Source: an uncultured Clostridia bacterium (GTDB lineage: Bacteria; Bacillota; Clostridia; Christensenellales; UBA3700). Taken from it: a stretch of DNA of 18,900 nucleotides. The DNA lies in assembly GCA_946623205.1 (NCBI GenBank), contig CAMOQV010000018.1, positions 1 to 18,900 of the forward strand, written 5' to 3'. Within the stretch, counting starts at the first letter, position 1. Each line of letters starts with the position of its first letter. Positions 13,273 through 18,900 of this stretch are shown piece after piece. The translations under genes were made by a program, and so were the position numbers. The notes under the pieces are model-generated. The model had not been told where the DNA came from and did no database searches. It was given only the letters and a program-made list of their open reading frames with translations.

Positions 13273-14995
13273 ATACAACTGTTACTGACTTTGCAAGGTT
13301 TCTTGGTTTATCTGGATTTATTCCTAAGTGGAATGATGTAGATAAAGATAGAAGTTGCATTGGAATAATAGATAAAATTGGGTATAGAAGTGGATCATCC
13401 AACTTTGGTAAGAATAGAGAAATATCACAACCAATTTCGCCTACAGCAGATATTCCAATTGTTTTTGCATGTCTTGCTTTGATTTCGCTAACAGATACTG
13501 TTAATTTTTGCTTATCTTTTTCATTTGTTGCTAGAGCAATTACTGTACAATCTTTATCCATTAGAGCAATTGTTCCATGCTTTAATTCGCCGGCTGGATA
13601 TGCTTCAGCCATTTTATATGTAATTTCCTTGAACTTCAAAGCACCTTCCATAGCAGATAATTCATCAATACCTTTACCGATAAAGAATAGATTATCCTTT
13701 GCCATAGATTCAGTAAATATTGAGTGAGTAGAAAGCATAGCAGCTTCTTGAGAAAGCTTCTTAATAACTTCCTTATCAACCTTGATGCCTGCAAGTTCGT
13801 TTGCTAGAAGATATAACATTAAAAGTTGGCTGTTATATGATTTAGTAGCAGCAACTGCAATCTCTGGACCAGCTTCCAAAATTAGAGCATAATCTGTTTG
13901 GAATGTAATTGAGCTATTAGCAACATTTGTAATAGATAATGTCTTTGCACCTAATGCTTTACTTCTATTAACGGCTGCTAAAGTATCTGCAGTTTCACCG
14001 CTTTGGCTAATAAAGATAGCAAATGTCTTATCTGAAATAAATCTAGCTCTATCATATTCGCTTCCGATGTATGCTTCAACTGGCTTATGTGCAAGAATTT
14101 CAATAACTTCTTTACCGTATAAGCCTGCATGATATGCTGTACCACAAGCCACAATAGCGATTCTCTCAGCCTTTTTGATGTCTTCTATACATTCTTTCTT
14201 GATTGTTGAATAGAATGAATCATAAGTGTTTAATAAAGCTTGTGGGATTTCGTCGATTTCAGCTTGCATATAGCAAGGGCAAATCTTTGGTGGTTTGCAG
14301 CTAATATCTATTAGTTGCTTTTTAATCTTTACACCATTTTTATAAACTGTAACTGAATCCTTTGCTAAAATGGCTGTTTCATCATCGCTTAAAACGATAC
14401 CTTTTTTAGCGTGGTCAGCAAGTGCTAACATATCTGAGGCAATGTAATTGCCATCATATCCAATACCGATTGTTAGAGCAGCGTTTTTCTTGTGACAATA
14501 TATTTTGTCGTCACCTTTTCTAATTGCCAAGAAAGAAGATGAACCTTCAATTCTATTAGCAACATTTTCAACCGCTGTTACCATATCGCTTTGATCTTCA
14601 AGCGCTAAAAGGTGAGCGATGATTTCGCTGTCTGTATCTGATTGGAATGTAATTCCTCTTGATGTAATTTCTTTTTTAAGAATATCGCAGTTTTCAATAA
14701 TGCCGTTGTGAACAATGGCAATTGTACCATCGAATGAAAGGTGTGGATGAGCGTTTCTAGATGTTGGAGCTCCGTGAGTTGCCCAACGTGTATGTCCAAT
14801 ACCTATTTTAGAAAAAGAAGTTGGAATCAAATCAGATAATTGAGAAACTCTTCCTGATTTTTTGACAATTGTAATGTTATCTCCACCAAGAGCAACACCA
14901 GCGCTATCATAACCTCTATACTCTAAAGTAGATAATCCCTCAATGATTATATCTTTAGCATATTCTGTTCCTGTATAACCTATAATTCCACACAT
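13271..14995 (-). CDS. glmS: Glutamine--fructose-6-phosphate aminotransferase (isomerizing)
   Basis: This 574-aa enzyme makes glucosamine 6-phosphate from fructose 6-phosphate and glutamine, the entry to peptidoglycan amino sugars. The class II glutaminase domain (about 1-220) begins MCGIIGYTG, with nucleophile Cys2; HTRWATHG and HNGIIEN are visible. Two SIS domains follow: CGTAYHAG and SQSGETADTL (sugar-phosphate binding), EGALKFKEITY (catalytic Glu), GELKHG (catalytic His) and the tail KPRNLAKSVTV (catalytic Lys). It is about 30 residues shorter than E. coli GlmS, and its last residue is Val rather than Glu. SD GGAGG lies 6 nt before ATG. The leader is about 30 nt, too short for a glmS ribozyme. 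The promoter lies inside the preceding gene's terminator. Confidence 0.95.
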   Translation of the reverse strand: MCGIIGYTGTEYAKDIIIEGLSTLEYRGYDSAGVALGGDNITIVKKSGRVSQLSDLIPTSFSKIGIGHTRWATHGAPTSRNAHPHLSFDGTIAIVHNGIIENCDILKKEITSRGITFQSDTDSEIIAHLLALEDQSDMVTAVENVANRIEGSSSFLAIRKGDDKIYCHKKNAALTIGIGYDGNYIASDMLALADHAKKGIVLSDDETAILAKDSVTVYKNGVKIKKQLIDISCKPPKICPCYMQAEIDEIPQALLNTYDSFYSTIKKECIEDIKKAERIAIVACGTAYHAGLYGKEVIEILAHKPVEAYIGSEYDRARFISDKTFAIFISQSGETADTLAAVNRSKALGAKTLSITNVANSSITFQTDYALILEAGPEIAVAATKSYNSQLLMLYLLANELAGIKVDKEVIKKLSQEAAMLSTHSIFTESMAKDNLFFIGKGIDELSAMEGALKFKEITYKMAEAYPAGELKHGTIALMDKDCTVIALATNEKDKQKLTVSVSEIKARHAKTIGISAVGEIGCDISLFLPKLDDPLLYPILSIIPMQLLSLSTSFHLGINPDKPRNLAKSVTVV

Positions 14996-15024
14996 AAAGT
15001 GCCTCCATATCGTCCATAAAATGA

Positions 15025-15055
15025 CAAAAAAAGTCTACCAAGTTGATGGTAGACT
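15025..15055 (-). terminator. Terminator of the GH36 gene
   Basis: On the minus strand AGTCTACCA, loop TCAACT, TGGTAGACT form a 9-bp stem (15047-15055 with 15032-15040), followed by TTTTTTTG. It lies about 30 bases after the GH36 stop at 15087. The same bases also carry the -10 box and spacer of the glmS promoter. Confidence 0.9.
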
Positions 15056-15060
15056 GTCAA
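15032..15060 (-). promoter_or_regulatory. glmS promoter embedded in the upstream terminator
   Basis: On the minus strand: consensus -35 TTGACA (15055-15060), exact 17-bp spacer, -10 TAGACT (15032-15037). The spacer and -10 are the terminator stem of the GH36 gene. Initiation would fall near 15025, giving a leader of about 30 nt with GGAGG. No other promoter fits between the two genes. Confidence 0.6.
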
Positions 15061-15086
15061 ATATATGCAAACTACTTTTTAAAATT

Positions 15087-16724
15087 TTACTTTCCGCTTT
15101 GAATGTCAAAAGACAATTCTTGCTCAATTCCATTTATAGTATATCTTATACTAATAATAGTTTTTGTAATATATTCAGCTTCTAATATTTCGATTTCATC
15201 TTCTTTGAAGATGTTTCTTAAATTGTCTAAACTTCTTTCGTTATAAGTTGAAATATCATCAGATATGAATAATACTCCACCAAATAATTTGTTGATGTCA
15301 GCGATAAGCAATCTTTGGTCTTCAGTTAGTTCAATATTGTAATCTCTTAAGAAGAATACGTCTGGATCATTTACGAAAGCTCTACCATTTAAGTGACGTC
15401 TAAAGATTGTGTCATTTAGAGTGTTAATTGTAGAGACTCTTTCTCTATGAATACGCTTATCAATAAAGCTTTCATTCCACTTAAGATTTACATCGCAGCC
15501 AATTCTACAGAAATCAACCTTACCAAATGCAGGGCCTAGAGGAACGCCACAACCTAATATTAACTTGTTGCCAACGCAATCTCTTAAAAAGTCCATTGCT
15601 TCGCACATAATTTGTCCACGAGATTTGTTTTGTCTTGGGATTTGGCAAACAGCATATAAGAAGTCTAATTTAACCATATCGAAATCCCATTCATTTAAAA
15701 CAACATCAAAGACATGCTTCAAATAATCTTGAACTTCTGGTTTTAGAATGTCTAATACATAAAATCCATTAATAGCGTCCCAGTTTAAGCCGCCCTTAAC
15801 ATATTTGCCTTTTTCATCCTTTAATAACCAATCTTTATGTTCTTTATATACATTAGATGCTTTTAAACAAGCAAATGGAGCAAGCCATAATCCAGCTTTA
15901 ATTCCTTGAGCATGGATGTTTTTGGTTAATTCTTTCATGTCACCAAATTGTTTTTTAACGCTTAGCCAATCTCCAACGTTTGTTTGGTAGCCATCATCAA
16001 TTTGGAAGAACATAGGATGAATATCTTTTTCTTTGAAACTCTTTAAATCGTTATCTATGTTTTGTCTTGTTACTTTTGTATAGTAGTTATACCAAGATGT
16101 ATAACCAGTAGCAGATTTTAATCTCAATCCTGGTAGGTTTTGAAGAGAGAAGTATCTATCAAATACTTCATCGTATTCGCCTTCAAAATATCCAATATTA
16201 AATACTTCATATGGATTAGAGATTGTAACGCCATCTAAATCCTTAGAAATAATTACAGAATTGTTCTTTGTGTTGAATTTAACAATAGTGTAGCCATTAC
16301 GTTCTGTCATTGAGCCATACAAATATAATTTGTTGTAATCTCTAATATATCCGTATGTATAGCCGTGGAAGATTCCGCGAGGAGGATATTTTAAGAAGTT
16401 TTCATCTCCGTAAGCTTTTAAAACTGGTAGAACGCATTTTGCAAATAAAGATGTGCGTTGTAGCTTTTCATCAATTGCGAATTCTCTTGTATCTGTCCAA
16501 GATTGATAGCCGTTTACAAAGATCTTGCTCTCTGGAGTATATAAATGAGTGCATGTCATTGAGATTTGAATGTTTGAAATATCGCATTTAGGATAAAGCG
16601 TAGCTTTTAAAACTTCTTCTTTTTCAGTTAAAACAATTTCGAAATGATCACTTTTTAGTCTATCTGCGGTATATTGTTGGCCGTTTACTGTGTAAGAAAT
16701 ATTAAAATCAAAACTCTTTTTCAT
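15087..16724 (-). CDS. GH36-family alpha-galactosidase-like glycoside hydrolase
   Basis: This 545-aa protein has an N-terminal beta-sandwich (about 1-200) and a TIM-barrel (about 205-470) of clan GH-D. Visible: NGYQSWTDT, the barrel start GYTSWYNYYT, FQIDDGYQ, GLWLAPFACLK, the nucleophile segment MVKLDFLYA (Asp354) and the acid/base segment CRIGCDV (Asp411), 57 residues apart. A C-terminal beta domain follows. There is no signal peptide, so it acts in the cytoplasm, probably on imported alpha-galactosides. No transporter or sugar regulator is adjacent. SD AAGGAG precedes ATG by 7 nt. The exact substrate (galactose or another alpha-sugar) is not settled by sequence. It ends in its own terminator, which houses the glmS promoter. 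Confidence 0.85.
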   Translation of the reverse strand: MKKSFDFNISYTVNGQQYTADRLKSDHFEIVLTEKEEVLKATLYPKCDISNIQISMTCTHLYTPESKIFVNGYQSWTDTREFAIDEKLQRTSLFAKCVLPVLKAYGDENFLKYPPRGIFHGYTYGYIRDYNKLYLYGSMTERNGYTIVKFNTKNNSVIISKDLDGVTISNPYEVFNIGYFEGEYDEVFDRYFSLQNLPGLRLKSATGYTSWYNYYTKVTRQNIDNDLKSFKEKDIHPMFFQIDDGYQTNVGDWLSVKKQFGDMKELTKNIHAQGIKAGLWLAPFACLKASNVYKEHKDWLLKDEKGKYVKGGLNWDAINGFYVLDILKPEVQDYLKHVFDVVLNEWDFDMVKLDFLYAVCQIPRQNKSRGQIMCEAMDFLRDCVGNKLILGCGVPLGPAFGKVDFCRIGCDVNLKWNESFIDKRIHRERVSTINTLNDTIFRRHLNGRAFVNDPDVFFLRDYNIELTEDQRLLIADINKLFGGVLFISDDISTYNERSLDNLRNIFKEDEIEILEAEYITKTIISIRYTINGIEQELSFDIQSGK

Positions 16725-16753
16725 AAATAACTCTCCTTGCCCCTTGCAAAAAT

Positions 16754-16762
16754 ATTATAACA
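16754..16762 (-). promoter_or_regulatory. GH36 gene promoter (extended -10)
   Basis: On the minus strand TGTTATAAT is an extended -10 (TATAAT 16754-16759), about 30 nt before the gene start at 16724. No good -35 is seen at 17 bp, which fits an extended -10 promoter. AT-rich sequence lies upstream. Confidence 0.55.
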
Positions 16763-16806
16763 TAATAAATATTTATAAAATGTAAAAGGTTGATTAAAGA
16801 AAAATG

Positions 16807-16845
16807 CCGATAAATTGAGGGCTTTTCAAAATCGGGCGGTTTTTT
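16807..16845 (+). other. Terminator-like hairpin in the divergent GH36/rubrerythrin spacer
   Basis: CCGAT-aaa-TTGA, loop, TCAA-a-ATCGG (16807-16835) can form a 9-bp interrupted stem followed by gcgg and six T residues. On the minus strand the stem is followed by CATTTTTC. It lies between two divergent promoters, so it ends neither gene. It may insulate the two units, or close a short unannotated transcript. Confidence 0.4.
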
Positions 16846-16861
16846 GGAGATTTTAGGTATA

Positions 16862-16888
16862 TTAATGTACATTAAAAAATGCTACAAT
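16862..16888 (+). promoter_or_regulatory. Rubrerythrin promoter with 14-bp palindrome
   Basis: An extended -10, TGCTACAAT (TACAAT 16883-16888), lies about 33 nt before the ATG. A perfect palindrome TTAATGTACATTAA (16862-16875) covers the end of the -35 region and the start of the spacer, a position typical of a repressor operator. Reverse rubrerythrin genes of clostridia are under PerR control, but this site is not a clear PerR box. Confidence 0.55.
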
Positions 16889-16921
16889 GAATAGGCAAAT
16901 AAAAAATTGGAGGTGCCCATT

Positions 16922-17470
16922 ATGGCAAAATATGTATGTTCAGTTTGTGGTTACACAGTAGAGGCTGATGAAGCTCCAGAAAAGTGCCCAGTTTGTAAAG
17001 CTCCAAAAGAAAAATTCAATAAGATTGAAGAAGGAAAAGATTTGGTTTTTGCAGACGAGCATAAAGTAGGTTCAGCTCAAGGTTTGGACCCAGAAATTGT
17101 TGCAGGATTAAGAGATAATTTTAATGGTGAATGTTCTGAAGTTGGTATGTACCTTGCAATGGCAAGACAAGCCGATAGAGAAGGATATCCAGAAATTGCA
17201 GAAGCTTTCAAAAGATATGCATTTGAAGAGGCAGATCATGCTTCAAGATTTGCAGAGCTATTAGGCGAAGTTTTAACTACTTCTACAGAAAAGAATCTAA
17301 AGATGAGAGTTGATGCAGAACATGGTGCATGTCAAGGTAAGTTGGATCTTGCTAAGAAAGCTAAAGCTTTAGGCTATGATGCAGTTCATGATACTGTTCA
17401 CGAAATGGCAAAAGATGAAGCTAGACATGGCTGTGGATTCAAAGGTCTATACGATAGATTCTTTAAATAA
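16922..17470 (+). CDS. Reverse-type rubrerythrin (N-terminal rubredoxin domain)
   Basis: This 182-aa protein has the rubredoxin-like Fe site first (C6, C9, C22, C25: CSVCGY and CPVCKAP), then a ferritin-like four-helix domain with the diiron ligand motifs ECSEVGMYLAMARQA, FEEADHASRF and KDEARHG. This is the reverse order of classical rubrerythrin. Such proteins reduce hydrogen peroxide and oxygen to water in anaerobes, using electrons from NADH through rubredoxin-type partners. ATG 16922 is chosen because GGAGGT lies at 16909-16914; a TTG 15 nt upstream covers that SD. It is a single-gene unit with its own promoter and terminator, and strong SD and promoter elements suggest high expression. 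Confidence 0.92.
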   Translation: MAKYVCSVCGYTVEADEAPEKCPVCKAPKEKFNKIEEGKDLVFADEHKVGSAQGLDPEIVAGLRDNFNGECSEVGMYLAMARQADREGYPEIAEAFKRYAFEEADHASRFAELLGEVLTTSTEKNLKMRVDAEHGACQGKLDLAKKAKALGYDAVHDTVHEMAKDEARHGCGFKGLYDRFFK

Positions 17471-17504
17471 TTAGGTAAATGCTTTTTTCATAATTAATAT
17501 ATAA

Positions 17505-17533
17505 GGAAGGAATCGTAAGGTTCCTTTCTTTTT
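17505..17533 (+). terminator. Rubrerythrin terminator
   Basis: GGAAGGAATC, GTAA tetraloop, GGTTCCTTTC form a 10-bp stem with two wobble pairs, followed by TTTTT. It starts 35 bases after the rubrerythrin stop. Confidence 0.85.
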
Positions 17534-17572
17534 CTGTGCACAATAATTTTACAATTATTAATAGTAATTTAT

Positions 17573-17601
17573 TTGACATATATATAGTGTAAGAATATAA
17601 T
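17573..17601 (+). promoter_or_regulatory. Promoter of the XRE-cupin/potA operon
   Basis: A perfect -35 TTGACA (17573-17578), exact 17-bp spacer and perfect -10 TATAAT (17596-17601). This is the best consensus promoter in the window. Initiation near 17608 places the tandem operator repeats right at and after the start site. Confidence 0.92.
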
Positions 17602-17609
17602 CGTGCTAT

Positions 17610-17650
17610 AGTTTAGTAAAAGTAAACTCAAAGTTTAATGTTGCTAAACT
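17610..17650 (+). repeat. Tandem operator: two AGTTTA-N7-TAAACT palindromes
   Basis: AGTTTA-gtaaaag-TAAACT (17610-17628) and AGTTTA-atgttgc-TAAACT (17632-17650) are two identical-arm inverted repeats with 7-base spacers. They are separated by 3 bases and repeat every 22 bp, about two helical turns. They lie between the -10 box and the SD of the XRE-cupin gene. This fits cooperative binding of two dimers of that regulator as an autorepressor. Confidence 0.75.
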
Positions 17651-17670
17651 CGATTTTGAGGAGGCCGAAG

Positions 17671-18204
17671 GTGGAAATAGGTATCAAAATTAAGGCTCTA
17701 AGATTAAAGAATAATCTTACTCAAGAAGAATTAGCAGATAGATGCGATTTAACAAAAGGCTATATCAGTCAATTGGAAAATGACTTAGTTAATCCTTCAG
17801 TAGAAACTTTAAGTGATATCCTAGTAGCATTAGGCACAGATTTAGGAAATTTTTTCCAAAATGAAGAGAGCGGACCAATCGTTTTCAAGAAGAAGGACTA
17901 CGTTTCAAAAGATTATGGGGATAGCGTTACAACATGGTTAGTTCCATCTGCTCAAAAAAATGAGATGGAACCTATTTTATTGACGCTAAACGAAAAGGGC
18001 GCTAAGGAAGTAGATATGCCACACGAAGGTGAAGAGTTTGGGTATGTGTTAACTGGAAAAGTTAAGTTAACGATTGGTAAAAAGTCATTCTCTGTATCTG
18101 AAGGCGAGACATTCTACTATAAAGCAGATAAAAAGCATTCATTAGAAAATTTGTTGGGTACACAATCTGTAGTTCTATGGATTTCATGCCCACCTAATTT
18201 TTAA
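17671..18204 (+). CDS. XRE-family HTH regulator with C-terminal cupin domain (PuuR-like)
   Basis: This protein of about 177 aa has a helix-turn-helix domain (about 1-60; LTQEELADRCDLTKGYISQLEND) and a small cupin sensor domain (about 105-170; PHEGEEFGYVLTGKVKL, then EGETFYYKADKKHSLEN). It lies 11 bp before potA, so it probably controls spermidine/putrescine uptake, with a polyamine or related ligand sensed by the cupin. The start is the GTG at 17671, since GAGGAGG ends 6 nt before it and the HTH follows at once. An ATG at 17638 lies inside the operator repeat and lacks an SD. Autoregulation is expected from the duplicated palindrome upstream. Confidence 0.9.
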   Translation: MEIGIKIKALRLKNNLTQEELADRCDLTKGYISQLENDLVNPSVETLSDILVALGTDLGNFFQNEESGPIVFKKKDYVSKDYGDSVTTWLVPSAQKNEMEPILLTLNEKGAKEVDMPHEGEEFGYVLTGKVKLTIGKKSFSVSEGETFYYKADKKHSLENLLGTQSVVLWISCPPNF

Positions 18205-18215
18205 TAGGAGTTTAT

Positions 18216-18900
18216 ATGGGTTTCATTCAAAGTATTAAAGACAAGTTTATTAAAAAGCCAGTCGTTGTTTCTGAACCACAAGTTCAACCAAACGTCGTAG
18301 TTCGTGCTCCAAAGAAGGGAGACAATATTATTGAAATTAAAGGCATCACAAAGGTGTTTGATGGAGTTACCGTAATTGACAACATTTCGTTGGGAATTAA
18401 AAGAGGTCAATTTGTAACATTACTTGGACCATCTGGATGCGGTAAGACAACATTGCTTAGAATGATTGCGGGTTTTGAAACTCCAACTGAAGGTGAAATA
18501 TATATTGAAGGACAGCCAATAACAGCGATCCCTCCACATAAGCGTCCTGTTAATACTGTTTTCCAAAAGTATGCTTTATTCCCACATTTAAATGTATTTA
18601 AAAATATTGCGTATGGTTTAAAGTTAAAGAAAATTCCAGATCCACAAGCAAAGAATGGATATAGAAAATATACAAAGGCAGAAATTACAGAGAAGGTTAA
18701 TAATGCTTTAAAACTAGTTGGTCTTGATGACTATGGCTATAGAGATGTTAATTCGCTATCTGGTGGACAACAACAAAGAGTAGCCATCGCTCGTGCCATT
18801 GTTTGTGAACCTAAGGTTCTATTATTAGATGAGCCTCTTGGCGCATTGGACTTAAAGATGAGAAAAGAGATGCAAATCGAATTAAAGAAGATGCATCAAA
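18216..18900 (+). CDS. potA: Spermidine/putrescine ABC transporter ATP-binding protein (3' end beyond window)
   Basis: 228 residues are visible. The nucleotide-binding domain shows Walker A GPSGCGKTT, the Q-loop with FQKYALFPHLNVFKNIAYGL, signature LSGGQQQR, and Walker B VLLLDEPLGALD, closest to PotA-type importers of polyamines. About 37 residues precede the usual PotA start (MGFIQSIKDKFIKKP...), a Lys-rich extension of unknown role. An insertion, KIPDPQAKNGYRKYTKAEI, lies between Q-loop and signature. SD TAGGAG precedes the ATG. It is cotranscribed with the XRE-cupin regulator. PotB, PotC and PotD would be expected just past the window edge. Confidence 0.88.
   Translation, partial: MGFIQSIKDKFIKKPVVVSEPQVQPNVVVRAPKKGDNIIEIKGITKVFDGVTVIDNISLGIKRGQFVTLLGPSGCGKTTLLRMIAGFETPTEGEIYIEGQPITAIPPHKRPVNTVFQKYALFPHLNVFKNIAYGLKLKKIPDPQAKNGYRKYTKAEITEKVNNALKLVGLDDYGYRDVNSLSGGQQQRVAIARAIVCEPKVLLLDEPLGALDLKMRKEMQIELKKMHQ

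Noticed and set aside
13251..13727. A 158-codon open frame antisense to glmS
   Set aside because: It is a shadow of the well-supported glmS coding strand, with no SD or recognisable domain.
14996..15031. glmS ribozyme
   Set aside because: The glmS leader is only about 30 nt from the predicted start, far shorter than the ribozyme core.
16907..16921. TTG start for rubrerythrin, and likewise TTG 9722 for prs
   Set aside because: In both cases the codon overlaps the SD that serves the ATG just downstream.
17638..17670. XRE-cupin start at ATG 17638
   Set aside because: It lies inside the operator repeat with no SD. GTG 17671 has GAGGAGG 6 nt upstream and matches the domain start.

Overview
The window looks like a piece of an anaerobic, low-GC, clostridial-type Bacillota chromosome. 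Arg is mostly AGA, Shine-Dalgarno (SD) sites are of the GGAGG type, promoters are sigma-A-like, and the gene content includes a reverse-order rubrerythrin, HypB, Fe-S flavoproteins, the MEP pathway kinase IspE and an XRE-cupin/PotA unit. No rRNA, tRNA, CRISPR array, phage or IS element was seen. No gene-free stretch exceeds about 300 bases; the longest, 5291-5578, is fully explained below. Alignments named here were made by eye from memory of reference proteins.

Layout. (1) 1-3457, minus: hypB followed by a very large GltD-like FAD/Fe-S oxidoreductase that runs off the left edge. (2) 3572-4158, minus: a YefM/YoeB-type toxin-antitoxin pair with an array of GTAC operator cores. (3) 4160-5496, minus: pheA (chorismate mutase/prephenate dehydratase) preceded by what looks like a complete leader-peptide attenuator: promoter, 18-aa Phe-rich peptide, competing hairpins and terminator. 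(4) 5518-7411, plus: a glutamine-synthetase-like protein that has lost much of the GS active site, followed without a gap by an ANTAR RNA-binding antiterminator whose receiver domain lacks the phospho-acceptor Asp. (5) 7413-8618, minus: a CDF metal transporter. (6) 8630-11592, plus: ispE, an unannotated 39-aa ORF coupled to a long-form PRPP synthetase, and a metallo-beta-lactamase-fold hydrolase. (7) 11605-13272, plus: rho and a strong terminator. (8) 13271-16762, minus: a GH36 alpha-galactosidase-like enzyme, then glmS. (9) 16862-18900, plus: reverse rubrerythrin, then an XRE-cupin regulator with a duplicated operator, and potA, which runs off the right edge.

The strongest candidates for something under-described are the GS-like/ANTAR pair, which resembles sensor-antiterminator pairs such as AmiC-AmiR or NasS-NasT; the pheA leader-peptide attenuator, since Bacillota more often use T-boxes or protein regulators; and three genes (hypB, the CDF transporter, ispE) whose -10 boxes lie only 6-9 nt before the ATG and which have no SD site, which predicts leaderless mRNAs in a genome that otherwise uses SD sites. 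The glmS promoter is apparently built into the terminator hairpin of the preceding gene.
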